Assembly (NCBI GenBank): GCA_035048495.1 | Contig: CM068545.1 | Span: 37,586,225 to 37,650,224, forward strand | Length of the DNA stretch: 64,000 bases | Source of the DNA: Euptelea pleiosperma | Taxonomy: Eukaryota > Streptophyta > Magnoliopsida > Ranunculales > Eupteleaceae | Direction of reading: 5' to 3' | Shown: in pieces, positions 33,525-45,474 of the stretch | Layout of the letters: each line of letters begins with the position of its first letter | Position numbering within the stretch: the first letter of the stretch is position 1 | Notes under the pieces: model-generated | The model's database searches: none | What the model was told of the DNA's origin: nothing | What the model saw: the letters and a program-made list of their open reading frames with translations, nothing else | Program-made: the position numbers and the translations under genes

Positions 33525-34444
33525 TAATTTTTTTGGATCGGATCTCGGGTTTGATCCGATCCATTGCCAGCCCTAGTAGGAGTGAGCCAAACGCTCACTA
33601 TATTTTTCACAAAAAAATATGATTCAAACAATACAAGGTATATAGACATGTTCGCATATATTAATTTGTCAAACAATAATGTCATGGTCATAATAAATAT
33701 ATGAACAATTAGTCAAAATAATACGCAACCTACACAGGGGGTCTCCTTCTTCACCTATATAGAGGGTCTTCTTGGGGTTTTCGAGTATTTCACCCTGGAG
33801 AACTCACTCCCAATTAAATAACTATTCACTGAAACAATAATATCCATACAGGGGATCTCTAATACAAAACAAATAGAATCCACACAGGGGATCTCTAATA
33901 TAAAACCAACTATCAATTATAATTTAACAATAAATACATGCTCATGAGTTAATGACTAGTATTGAAAGAATTATGAGGAGGATACCTACCTTAAGCTTTT
34001 GTTCATCCTCTGAAAGTATTCACCAAATCCAAGAATGATTAATGCAGGAGATTAGAGAAATGTGAGGTGGGAGTATTTTTTAACAAGTGAGGTGGCTAGG
34101 TTTTGGTGTGGGAGCCTCTTAAATAAATTATGTTAGAAGATTTAAGATTAGAGTTTTTGTTTAAATTTTTGGGAGGTCAATTCTTGGCCATTGGATATAA
34201 AGTTGGTAAAGTGTTGAGATCAATTAGGTTTTTGATTCATAATAGAGTTTAGGGTTTGAAAGATTCTCCCCATCTTTTATGGAAATAACTAACAACTTCT
34301 ATTTTACCTAAAATTAAAAGTGATTTTTGTAACTCTAAAATGGATAAATTTTACAACTAAAAGACTAATTCAAGTTAGATATAGGCCAGAAATGGGCCCA
34401 AAGCCTATATATATTAATTGGGCTTTAATTAAAGCTCCGAGTTA

Positions 34445-35044
34445 CAGAAGTTACCTACGCAACACCGTTGCAAATGCAGCTTCCAACCTTAGTCAAGGCC
34501 CACTATCGATGCGTTCACGTCCTCTAGCTCCATGCTACGAATCCACGCACATCCTTCCAATTATATGAAGCCTTTGCCGTTTGTTCAGTTTGGTACACCC
34601 CAAACTTACCTTTGATCAATACACTCCGATCTTAATTCTCACACAACAGTCTCTACTGAGGGTGAAGGATTCAGTACACCCTGAACCCCACAGTTGCTCA
34701 AGAGTGTTGAGTCACACTGGTACTCTCTGATTACTAGGTTAAGGTTCTAAATGGAAAACATATGCAGAATAAGGATCAAGCTCTCAACTTTGATCATCGA
34801 TAGAAAAAACATCGCAAGGTAAATATTCAAGACTAGGACTCTTTCTCTTCAATAACAATGACTATTCTTAGTATAGAAAGCTAACTCTTTTATCTTTTGT
34901 TGTGTAAATTGTATAGCTCAAAAGTGCTTTATTTATAAGAACATGGAACCCTTATGTCGTGCAAGTCGTTGGGGATAAGGGACCACAAAAATTAGATTTT
35001 AAATTTAACACTTTTTGTGAAGTCCAATTAGTACAATCAACTGT
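34445..35044 (-). repeat. Ty1/copia LTR fragment, left part
   Basis: Closely parallels 63189-63770 over its length: acagaagttacctacgca, ccttagtcaaggcccacta, gaaggattcagtacaccctg, gagtcacactggtactctc. At 63189-64000 the same sequence is the LTR of a minus-strand copia element, so this is a copy of that LTR. It is cut at 35044 by the insertion of the solo LTR 35045-37686 and resumes at 37687. Confidence 0.85.
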
Positions 35045-37686
35045 TGTTACGCCCCGGATCTGGGCCCCCGGATCCGACCTGAATGCCTGAAAATGATCTG
35101 TTTACCCAAGATCCAAGGTGAAATAAAAATTAAAAAATAAAATGCTCCAAAATAATTTTAGAAAATTACTATAATTTATGATATGTCAAAATAAATATCT
35201 TTTATAAAGACATTTTGACTGAAACTTCTATTTGATAGGCTTTTTGAATTAACTTTTCAGAATTTAAGCGGATAGAAGTAAAATTTTTGAAAAAATATAA
35301 TTTAAATAAAAAATTATCTTATTAATTCTTTACTATTAAAAAATCATTTTAAACATTTTGTGAATGCACTTTGCCCAAAAATACCATTTACTATTTTAAT
35401 TTTATAATTTTTATCCTCAACTAGTCCTATCGAAATTTGTTGAAAAAGAACAGAATTTGATTTATGACAAACCCTACATGTGGTCAAATTATATATTTTA
35501 TTAAAACATAAATAATAAAATAAAAGTACTAAATCAATTAATTCAAGTTCAAAATAGATCAATAAAGTCAAGATTCAATTTATTACAATCATAAAACTAA
35601 AATAAATAAATAAAACTAGGCATCTTCAATGAACACTTTAATATTCTTTGGTACACCGTCTTTTAGACAATCATTTCTTCCATTCTCAAATAGTCTAAAA
35701 AATATTATCGGTTGAACCATGAGCTTATGAAAGCCCAATAAGATTTAATCACTACTTCATATCTATGACAGTTCTATCAATCAAAAGTTCATACGCAGAG
35801 TATAGGTATGGAACAAGAATAACAAGTATTTTAAAATAAACTATGATCCAAAATTAATATGTACATGTAACGAATAACCCACAATGGGTCTCCTTCTCCT
35901 TCCCACGCCAGGAGTAGTTCAACCAAGAACTCTTCTATAGGGGTTTAGGGCTTTGCACAAAATGGGTCTCCTTCTCCTTCCCTCGGATCTGACCCAAATG
36001 CCTGAAAATAATCTGTTTACCTAAGATCCAAGGTGAAATAAAAATTAAATAATAAAATATTATAAAATAATTTTAAAAAATAACCATAATTTATGATATA
36101 TCAAAATAAATATCTTTTGTAAAGACGTTTTGGCTGAAAATTCTATTTGATAGGCTTTTTTAATTAACTTTTTAGAATTTAAGCGGATAAGAGTAAAATT
36201 TTCGAAAAAATATAATTTAATAAAAATTATCTTATTAATTCTTTACTATTAAAAAATTATTTTAAGCATATTTTGTGAAGGCACTTTGCCCAAAAATACC
36301 ATTCACTATTTTAATTTTATAATTTTTACCCTCAACTAGCCCTATCAAATTTTGTTGAAAAAGAACAGAATTTGATTTATGGCAGAAACGGTCAAATTAT
36401 ACATTTTATTAAAATATAAATAATAAAATAAAAGTACTAAATCAATTAATTCGGGTTCAAAATAGATCAATAAAGTCAAGATTCAATTTATTACAATCAT
36501 AAAATCAAAATAAATAAATAAAACTAGGCGTCTTCAATGAACGCTTTATTATTTTTTGGTACACCATCTTTTAGACAATCATTTTTCCCTTCCCAAATAG
36601 TCTAAAAAATATTATCGGTTGAACCGTGAGCTTATGAAAGCCCAGTAAGATTTAATCACTACTTCATATCTATGACAGTTCTATCAATCAAAAGTTCATA
36701 CATAGAGTATAAGTATGAAACAAGAATAATAAGTATTTCAAAATAAATTATGATCCAATATTAATATGTACATGCAACGAATAACCCACAATGGGTCTCT
36801 TTCTCCTTCCCACGTCGGGAGTAGTTCAACCAAGAACTCTTCTGTAGGAGTTTAGAGCTTTGCACCCAAAAGCTCCAAGCCTTTCTTGTTTAAAAGTTTT
36901 CAACCATTGGGATCAATCACACACTTTAAAAATGTATGCAATTCAATATCCAACCATTCAATAGATCTCTAAAATTCCAATAATACAGTAAGAATAGTAA
37001 AATCAAGATAATCATGCCAAAAAGCTAAGTTTATAAAAATAAAAAGATTCGAGTACAATACATATACAAAGAGTATAACTAAAATTAATTAATCAAAAAA
37101 TCATAGAAGAGTGTACTTATCTTAATAGAGAGTTGATCTAATTTTTTATCAAGGCTGAAGATCTATGACTCTTAATTATTAAAGAGAAATCAAGATGAAA
37201 AAACCCTATCTCACATGAACTTAGAGAATTGGCTAATTTTTTTTCTAACTTTTTTCTCTTGAAAAAGAATATTTTCTCCTCTTAAAAAGGCTCTTAAGGA
37301 ATTTTGAAATCCGAAAAGCCTTATGCCTTCATTCTTATTTATAGATTTTTAAGACCCTCAACTTTTTCACATATCCGATGTGAGACTAACCTTCTTAACA
37401 ATTAATTAATAGTAATTTTTGTCACTTTAAAATGCGTAAATTTATCAACCTATTCAAAGTCTTATTTTAGGTTAATTATGAGTCAAAATAGGCCTAAGAC
37501 TCATAAGTATCAACTAGGCTTTAATTAAAGTCATTTGTAGGCCCAAAAAGTCTATAAATTTCCCCTAAAGGCCCACCTTAATAATTATAATTCAACCAAC
37601 ATACAAGCAAGCATTAATACTTAATATAAATAAATAAATGATTGTAATTTTTTTTAAATATACTGAAAAATGTTCAGGGTATTACA
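35045..37686 (+). repeat. Solo LTR, 2.64 kb, inserted into a copia LTR
   Basis: Begins TGTTACGCCCCGGATC and ends TTCAGGGTATTACA. Flanks are actgt (35040-35044) and attgt (37687-37691), a 5-bp TSD with one mismatch. Copia LTR sequence lies on both sides, proving the insertion order. No coding domain. It contains a 915-bp tandem duplication (next entry). The start motif and the cccacaatgggtctcc..ttcc stretch link it to the LTR at 31025. Confidence 0.8.
35069..36870 (+). repeat. 915-bp tandem duplication within the solo LTR
   Basis: Unit 1 (35069-35983) and unit 2 (from 35984) both open cggatcygacc(t/c)(g/a)aatgcctgaaaat and run in parallel through tttgataggctttttgaatt, gcactttgcccaaaaatacc, aaaagttcatac to acaatgggtctcyttctcc. 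The copies differ by scattered substitutions and small indels. The junction at 35960-35983 repeats aatgggtctccttctccttcc, present also at 35883-35904, suggesting unequal exchange at that word. Confidence 0.9.
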
Positions 37687-38270
37687 ATTGTACTGTACGG
37701 ATGAGTTTTTGTTCATAAAAGCAATTGATTGTACTCAGGGTCCAATCGATTGGGTACTTTGGAAATTCTGTCACGTATGGTCCAATCGATTGGTTCTCAT
37801 AGTCCAATCGATCAGACTGGTTCAATCGATTGTAGAGAAGACTCCAGTCGATTATACTCTAGGAAGTTTATCCCGTAGAGTCCAATCGATTGGTTTTCAC
37901 AGTCCAATCGATCGGACTTGTCTAATTGATTGGACTTTCATTAGTCAATATTTTTACTAAGTCTCTTACCTTCGTATGCGAGTGTACACGATCTTTAACA
38001 GGTGAGAAGCAGTTGCTCAGATGACTCAATTCGTCAACCGTCTTATTCTTGCGATCTTTGTATTTTAGTCTTCACGTAGTCGGCGAAGAATGCCTACCAC
38101 GACATCTTCGAAGCTACACTAGTGCTCATAGGAACGATTACAAGAATGTTTATATCACACGGAATCTTTGCCAAAACTAGAATATAAGAGATTATTCTTT
38201 ACATATTGATCGCCATCCATCGAAAAACTGAATGGGCTTTATCAATCTTATTTGTAACACATAGCGACTC
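37687..38270 (-). repeat. Ty1/copia LTR fragment, right part with CCAATCGATTGG motifs
   Basis: Continuation of the LTR broken at 35044. Contains about nine variants of tccaatcgattgga between 37740 and 37935, as does 63760-64000. The far end is placed only roughly, because the comparison LTR runs out of the window. Confidence 0.7.
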
Positions 38271-38992
38271 CACTAGGGAACAATATGTCACTACATTTGG
38301 ATGGACACTTTCTGACTGCATTTCAAACCAAAGTTCGTTACCTTTGCGAGCGTAGAGAAGCTTTGCAATCGATTGAGAGAGGGATAAACTCTATTACCTG
38401 TGGACGACGACGACGATTAAATGGTGAGGTGATGGCGACGGGGATGGTGACGCTGAGTGCGACGTTGAAGTTCCATAGCAAAGTATATGATGCACACACT
38501 GGTAAGCTTCTTGGTTTCAGAAAGAGAGAGGATGAGAGAATCGAGAGAAACAGAAGAAGAGAAAGGGGTAGGAGATAAACAAATCGACTGAAAGGGGCAT
38601 GTCAAAATGAAAAGTTTACCTTGTCGTATATGATAACTTGGCTCGGCTTGGGTGAAGCCATCAAGTACAACTACTTTATGAGACTTTTGCTTCCACGTCA
38701 GCAAAATTTATGGATGTGGATACATCCCGTCCTATAACTTGGATCCTACGTTATTCCATGTCAAATTCCATTAGCCATTTTATCTCGTCCTCTTACATTT
38801 TTCTGAGTAACCTCTTACTAAAATTCTTTAAATGTTTTAATAAGATAATTATAGATGGTTATTAATAGCTTTTATAGCTCTTATACTATTGGCATTACAC
38901 AATTATTTTAAACTATAATTACAATTTCTTTCTATTATTTTTATTGCAATTCTCTATATATTTTCATTATATTGTTGGTTTACTACTAACTA
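38271..38992. other. Unassigned DNA
   Basis: An ORF of 97 codons (38285-38578, plus) ends in an Arg/Glu-rich tail (gagaga-like DNA) and an overlapping one runs on the minus strand; neither has a known motif. The remainder is AT-rich. No gene is supported. Confidence 0.4.
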
Positions 38993-39153
38993 TCTATATA
39001 ACAAAACAGGACGGTTGTCTCCCCCTCTTATCCAGCTTCATAAAGGATGGCCGAGATCTTATCACACCAAATGGACGGTGGATCTCAGCCACTCACACCC
39101 AATTTTGACAAACGCTTTGTCGATGAGTGTCGTGGGCACGGGTCACCTACTAT
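38993..39153 (+). mobile_element. Mini-Helitron, 161 bp
   Basis: Starts TCTATATAACAAAACAGG after host A, contains ggccgagatctt and ggtggatctcagccactcac, ttttgacaaacgctttgtcg, and ends gggcacgggtcacctactat. Same family as 9931-10089 read on its minus strand. The 3' hairpin (gtcgtgggcac) is imperfect. Confidence 0.8.
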
Positions 39154-39399
39154 TTACCTACATATAAGGAATGAAATGGTTGGATTTACATATAGCCCAA
39201 CGGTCAGGCTCAGGAGCCCCACTTTTTATGCCTCGAGAGGGGTGTTACCGTTAAAACGGATTGAAACTGCCAGGGGCAAAAATGGAAAAAATGGATTTTA
39301 ATGATTTTAACGGAAAAAGTGGTGCTAAAATTCAAATTTTAAAATTTGAAATTTGAAAATTGAAAATTAAAAAAAATAAATAAATTTAATGGAAATTTA

Positions 39400-39907
39400 A
39401 TGGTTTTCTTATACCCCTCTTATTTTATATGGCTTCAATAATGAGTGGCTGAGATCCACTATGCTTCATATCGATGGCTAAGATTAACTCCCACCCGATT
39501 TTGACAAACACTTTGTCGGAAAGTGCAGCGGGCACGGGCCATGCACCCACGCATATATCAAGACGACTCAGTTGTATTCTCTTATCTTATCCATCCATCT
39601 AAGTGGATGGTTAGATAAAGAGTGGTTGAGATCAAATCCATCGATCTAATGTGGACAGTTAGATTTCAGCCACTCAATCCGCCTCATTTGACATCAATTT
39701 ATTCAAAATTTAAATTTCAACACCGTTATTTTTTGTTATTTCTGTTATTTTCCCATTTCTCCCTATGTGCGTTACAATTTGTTATAACAGCCGTTATAAT
39801 GGAAAAATGGTAACGCCCCAGTCCGTTATACCGTTTGAGTGCCGAAGGCACCCAATTTTTGCAAACGCTTTTGTCGGAGAGTGCCGTGGGCATGGGCCAT
39901 TTACTAT
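39400..39907 (+). mobile_element. Two degraded Helitron copies or ends
   Basis: 39440-39546 carries gtggctgagatccac, cgattttgacaaacactttg and gcgggcacgggccatgc. 39600-39907 carries gtggttgagatcaaatcc, gatttcagccactcaatcc, a second set ttgcaaacgcttttgtcgg and agtgccgtgggcatgggcc, then ttactat immediately followed by the next copy. 5' ends are not clear. Confidence 0.6.
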
Positions 39908-40079
39908 TCTATATAACAAAACACATTGGTTGTCTCCCTACTTATACATCCTCTTATAAGCGTAAACAAAGAAGGGCCGAGATCTAATCCTCCCCCAAAT
40001 GGATGGTGGATCTCCGCCACTCACCTGATTTTGGCAAATTCTTTGTCGAGGAGTACTGATGGCATGGGGCACCTACTAG
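39908..40079 (+). mobile_element. Mini-Helitron, 172 bp, abutting the previous copy
   Basis: Starts TCTATATAACAAAACAC, contains agggccgagatctaatcc and ggtggatctccgccactcac, ttttggcaaattctttgtcg, and ends ggcacctactag followed by T. The hairpin is degenerate (gtactgatggcat). Confidence 0.8.
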
Positions 40080-40099
40080 TATATATATATATAGGGTCA

Positions 40100-40428
40100 G
40101 GATCAAGGGACAACAATTTCATACAACATTTTTTACAACAATTTTGGTGTACCCACATGGAAGATGAATATATCAATGGCTGAATTTTGGTGATGATGAT
40201 CTCCTCACCATATAGATCACCCTTACAAAAACTCAGCCTATTCTAAAATTTCTAACCCCATTAAAATGTGGTTTTCAAGTTGACGATAAAAATAAACGGT
40301 CCATAATTCTTCAACTTGTAAACCAGTCTACAAATATCATAATGATTTGAATTTTTGTGAGGATGATCTCCTCACCATAGAGACTGTTTTTGTTGTCAAA
40401 AACATTGTATGTAATAGTTGTCCCCCTA
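40100..40428. mobile_element. MITE with GGGACAAC terminal inverted repeats
   Basis: Left end gggacaacaatttcatacaa and right end, on the minus strand, ggggacaactattacataca align over about 33 bp and continue ttttt-acaaca. Both sides are tatatata, so a TA-rich TSD is likely. The centre matches the truncated copy at 12030-12310. No coding capacity. Lies between a plus-strand and a minus-strand Helitron end. Confidence 0.85.
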
Positions 40429-40985
40429 TATATATACTAGGGGATGACCCGTGCCAACGGCACTCCCCAACAAAGTGTTTGCATAAACAGATGCCTTCGG
40501 CACTCAAACCCACTTCCTAAATGACCCATGCCAACGACAGTACTCCGTGACAAAGCATGTGCAGATAAATTTGAATGCCGAAGGCATTCAAAATGTACAG
40601 ATGTAACATATCACCTCCCACAGAAAATCGAACAATCTCTTGTGCGGCAACTTTAGGTCATTCATACAATCAATCTCAGTTACCCATGATACACTATAAC
40701 ATTGTTAACATGGATGGTTAAGATCACTATATGGTTTATTGTTAATCACTAAAAGCTTATTTATGGAGAAAAAAAGAAAACCTACCCATTAAAACCCAAC
40801 ACTAAATAAGAAGAAACATAATCAAGACCATGAAAGAGAGTTGGATGCATGTTCCTGTATAAGAGATCACTTCATACTTGAGAATTTGATGAGAATTTGA
40901 TAAATGTCTAAAGTAACTATATGCATATCCTTGGCTTCAATCAGTGACAAAAGAAAAAAGGAGTATGTTTTTCAGTTTACTGACA

Positions 40986-41362
40986 TATTTATGTTTTTCT
41001 ATTTCAGGCATGCCTTTGAATATCTTCGGTCATGGTGAAGGTATGCATTCAAAGAAAGATGTCTTTATTTGTAGCAAGATCATTATTTTTTAACATAATA
41101 TTTCTAATTTTTATTGCACATCTCATCTGAGGGTGTTGTGGGGAAGGATTTAGCCTTGGTTGGGGCTTTGGCACTACTTTTAGCAATTAGTATTGGACAT
41201 CCAAGGTCACATTCTGGGGCACTGATTTCAACTGTAGGGATCAAAGTGATGAAAGAACATCATCATGTTTCTCAAAATCATATTAAAGAATATGAGATTG
41301 AGAGTGATGGACAAAAAACTCAAAAAAACCAATATGTGGGGACGAAATGGTTTCAGAATTGA
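40986..41362 (+). other. Splice-flanked coding-like pieces of unknown origin
   Basis: tttctatttcag precedes a short open piece (MPLNIFGHGE) that ends at ggtgaag-gtatgc, a donor-like site at about 41040. A second open stretch from 41114 contains GKDLALVGALALLLAISIG, a hydrophobic run long enough for a membrane helix, and closes at a TGA at 41360-41362. I do not recognise a family. They may be exon fragments captured by the Helitron, or chance. Confidence 0.25.
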
Positions 41363-41799
41363 TGCATCACTACCACCATGTAGCAAAAAATGTCAGAAGA
41401 TTAATGTAAGTAGGGAGGTTAAGAAATTCAATAATTGCAAATAAGCCATGTGCAACGCTCAGAGACCACTAACAACCAAACAAATAAAAAGAAACCTACA
41501 GTTGCACTGACAACCAAACAAATAAAAAGAAACCTAAAGTTCCTTTAGCACAAAAAGGAGATTTTACATTGAAGATAATATAGCAAACCAAAATCACCCT
41601 AGACATTGAGGAAATATATACCAAATTCTATACTCAATCCTGACATTTATCGCGAGAAAGAAAATCAAACCTATCAGTTCTGTGATGCAAGCAGAATTAA
41701 CATTTTTCAATAAATCTAATTTTCATATTTCTATACTCATTTTCAAAAATTACAATAACAACCACATTTCAATAAAATAAAGAAATCATGGTTAAAAAA

Positions 41800-44700
41800 T
41801 AACTATGAATGCTTAAGCCAACGATGATGGACCAATACACCAAAAATCAGCCTTATTGGTGATTTATAGCCATTGAATTTGAACTTACATATTTACATCA
41901 AACAAAACTCTACATCCAATATTTGTTTCTAGCTATTTGTTCAAAATAACAAATTTACCAATATGAAGCAAGCCTACTACGTAATCGAAAGGCTGATTGA
42001 AGAGAGAAAATTACAACACAAAAAAAATTTATTAAGAACCCCAGTCAACAATCGCCCAATGAATAAAAGCCCCAGAAAACCCAGATATCCTTTAACGAAA
42101 ACCAACTATTAATCTAGACCAACAAAAGAAAGCATGAAAAAAAAACTACAGGTTCTCTCTGAACTGAATTGAAAGAACAAATTCAACCAACACTAAAACT
42201 AATAAAATGCAATTTTTTGAAGATCCAAAAATCTAGAACAATCAATAGTTCCAATAAAATTACCAGCAATACTTCAAATTATAATACCCAATTTTGAAAT
42301 GTGAAAATTCCAACGATACTTCAATCCGAAATATCGTCATCATCATAAGACTTTTTCCCAATGTATGGGGTTGGTTGACTTCAAGCTGAAATATCTAAAT
42401 CAAAAATATAAAAGGTCTAACAATAATTCAATCTGAAACACCCAACTCTGAAGAGGTGGAAACAAAACAAAAGACGTGGGTGCTTCAGTGAAGACAAAAG
42501 ACGTGGGCGTGCAAGATAAATGACAAGCGAAATCTGACTGTCCAAATGGTTTGATCTCAGCCACTTAAATACACTGATTGCCTAGCCGTCATAGATAGCC
42601 TTTTAGTCACATTCTATTACTTTTATTTTAAATGTTCTAGAAATAATATTGATGAATCAACAAAATATACCCTATAGTAAATCATTGCACTTTGTATTCG
42701 AAAAGGATCAATCTGTTCATAATTAAACAAAAGTGGATTTTCTAATTATGCAGAATCAATACACAATCCAAACAACTGAAATCCTGTATTTTTGTATCAA
42801 ATAACCATATTAAGTGTGAGATGAGAACTTACCCTAGCTAAGTATCTTGTCTTCAACCTTCTTTTAACTTATTTTTCTTATCTGTTTGTTTTGATACAAA
42901 TTTATCCCATGTACAAAATACGTACAAAGCTCATTGATATAATATTACACAGCTTGAAAACCAATTTTATATCCAATAAAACATAAAGAATGCTCCATAT
43001 CTAAATGGTAAAGAGTAAACAAAGATAATGGAAACTAACTCTAACAATGATCTACATAAGCCAAAAACAAAAATAGTATTGTAGCTAAAATAATTGAATG
43101 GCAGAACATGATTTCTATACCAGATATATAATAGTTTAGTCTCAATATCCAAAAATCATTTTTGGATGTTTGACAAAAAATTAGCCTAATTGGCAATTTC
43201 AAGTTGTTAAACCTGAGTACCCCAAATCAACATGAAAATACTAAAATCCAACAGTCAAAACTCACAAAGAGATCAATTGCAAGTCTGAAAGGATACTTGA
43301 ACATGGGCTGGAAAAGATGGTGCAATGCCCAAGATCAAGGCATTACGGTCACTGATTATTCAGAAAGGAATACCAATTATGGATGCTGAGATTTCTTGTG
43401 GAGTTAGCATACATATGTGGGCTGTTGTATAAACTGACATGCATCAATTGATCTGTGAACACATTTGTGGACTATTCTATATATTGGCATGCATGTCTTG
43501 TGGAATTGTTATACATTTGTAGACTGTTCATATATTGTCCTGCACTATCAAAACCCAATCAAACACAAATGTAATGTTATATACTCTAATCTGTACATTT
43601 CGTATATTATGAAGATACAAGTGATAGTAATCTTCAACATTGCTAGTCCAAATTAGTAGATCAGCAAGAATTGGACGTTCATAATTAAATTCTTACAAAG
43701 ATGATCATGCTTGGCTACAACATGAAAAATGAACTCAAAGCATAACCACTTGATAACAGCATATTGGGCTGACAACTTAGTCAAATCATAGATATTCGAA
43801 GGTTTTTAAGATTAGTTAAATATGTTGCAATCTGAAAGCAAAAAGAATTGAGCTAGCTTATTGGCTCTTCTTTTACAGAACATCAAACAAACAACAATTA
43901 ATCACCATACAATCCAAAGCCGGTTGTATAGTTGGCATATGGTGCATAGTTTAGCACAAACAACAAATGAGTTGATCAAGCGGTTAGAACTGTCTGAAAC
44001 AACAAACACCAAGAACACCTAGAAGTATCCATGTGACTCCAAGAACACCTAGGTAATTGAGCTATAAGTACCTATCATCTCTCAAGTCTCAATTTTTAAA
44101 GAACATAAAATGCTATGCATTACAGAACCTACCTAACACTCCCATGAACTAACACTTAAAAAGGAAATGCACATTAAGTAGCCAAAGCAGATTTCTCTCA
44201 ATTCATACTAATCAAGTTAATTTACACACAAAGGCTTGCAATAACTCTCATATGTGTAATAAAGCAATAGAACTGAATTCGACCTCCAACAACTCCTTAA
44301 ACCTATAGAAACATGTGATGCTTTTGCAGGAAACATAAGAAACTCAGAAGCATAATTGATACTTCATGCACAGAGCCAGCATCTCTATAGGTAGTAAGAT
44401 GAGAACACATCATTTCAATTAGCATCTCTATAAGTTCGACAACCAAGCCAACCATTTAATTGTAAGAAAACTTTCACTATATAAAAAAATAGAACCCTAA
44501 ACCCAGTACACCAAACCCAGCCTAATTAGTACCCACTAAAACCATGAATAAATCACCCTTTATGGATATACACACTAAAAAGCAGCCTAATTAGATTCCA
44601 CTGAGGCCATGAATGTTTGCTCACCCCTTATGGATCTACACACTAATAAATGTAGTACATGTTGAAAACAGTCGCTCTACGTATACCCGTAATTATAACT

Positions 44701-44960
44701 TTGGGTAAGCATACTCTATAATCTCCATTCTATTGTCCAATACATAAGAAAAATTGAAATGTTCCCTAAATATAGAACTGGGATGATGAAGAAATTGATA
44801 ATCAAAGAACACACATTAAAAGCTCAAATCCGACAGTTAAGAAGCAACTAATCAGTGGTTACTAAAAATGCTTAAATTCAATGGTTAGAAACAACTAATC
44901 AAGCTAAGTTGCTATGTGCTTCATATATGGACAACTCGGAAATTGGATTACAATTTACTG
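41800..44960. other. AT-rich DNA with scattered fold-back MITE remnants
   Basis: Short pieces of the fold-back family occur at 41815-41885 (accaaaaatcagccttattg), 43155-43270 (ttaaacctgagtacccc, aaaatccaacagtc) and 44818-44925 (aaatccgacagttaag, aatcaagctaagttg). 43390-43540 repeats a gcatacatatgtggactgtt-like phrase three times. No gene is supported. Confidence 0.5.
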
Positions 44961-45410
44961 ATGTTGGAAACAAGAATGCATCATAGAAAAGTACTTCAAA
45001 TGTGACTAAGGTTACATGGTATAACAGTAACATCAAAGAGATGGCTCATCCCTGAATGCTCCAAATTACCAAGCAACAATACAGTCAACTTGAAAAAAAT
45101 CGGAAATCATTTGCAATTTGCAAAATCAAATTGCAAACATAGATGCATTTTAGAAAGAGTGCAGCATACTTACATCCTTCGCACCATAACTAAGAAGGGA
45201 TAGGGATTACATTAATGATAACTATGATGATAGAAAACCACTTTTGGAATTCCACCAACCCGTACTAAAACACAGAAACACAAATTGACCCGAGGCTAAA
45301 ACCCTTAAAGAAACCATGATAAGCATACAAATGAGAACTTAAACACAGATTGATAGATTAGCATTCAAGAAAAATCAAAACCCAGATGTATACAAATGAG
45401 AACTGAAAAG

Positions 45411-45413
45411 AAA

Positions 45414-45474
<61 letters not shown>

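Larger units (their letters stand above)
32365..33575. mobile_element. hAT-type element with 8-bp TSD carrying a light-harvesting gene exon
   Basis: Flanked by identical gtaggagt (32357-32364 and 33576-33583). Ends AAGGGCTGGCAATGGATCGG (left) and TAGGGCTGGCAATGGATCGG (right, minus strand): 19 of 20 bases match. Sub-terminal regions are full of gatccgat/atcggatc words, and a 120-bp tandem duplication occurs at 33293-33524. Eight-bp TSD and short TIR mark the hAT superfamily. No transposase is encoded. It contains an exon-like piece of a photosystem I antenna gene (see next entry), making it a gene-capturing (Pack-type) element. Confidence 0.9.
31025..34444 (+). repeat. Long LTR, truncated on the right, host of the hAT/Lhca insertion
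   Basis: Begins TGTCACGCCCCGAATTTCGG at 31025 and is collinear in parts with the LTR at 35045 (gtttacccgacatccaaggtg versus gtttacccaagatccaaggtg; tctccttcttc; tgggctttaattaaag). It stops at about 34437, where a copia LTR fragment begins. A hAT-type element occupies 32365-33575. The left flank agtcc has no verified partner on the right because that end is lost. Confidence 0.7.

Noticed and set aside
35016..35024. Right TSD (agtcc) for the LTR starting at 31025
   Set aside because: The word agtcc occurs at 35021 but it is preceded by tgtga rather than a CA end and lies inside copia LTR sequence.
38285..38578. Plus-strand 97-codon ORF as a gene
   Set aside because: The C-terminal Arg/Glu repeats come from a purine-rich tract, and no domain or splice context supports it.
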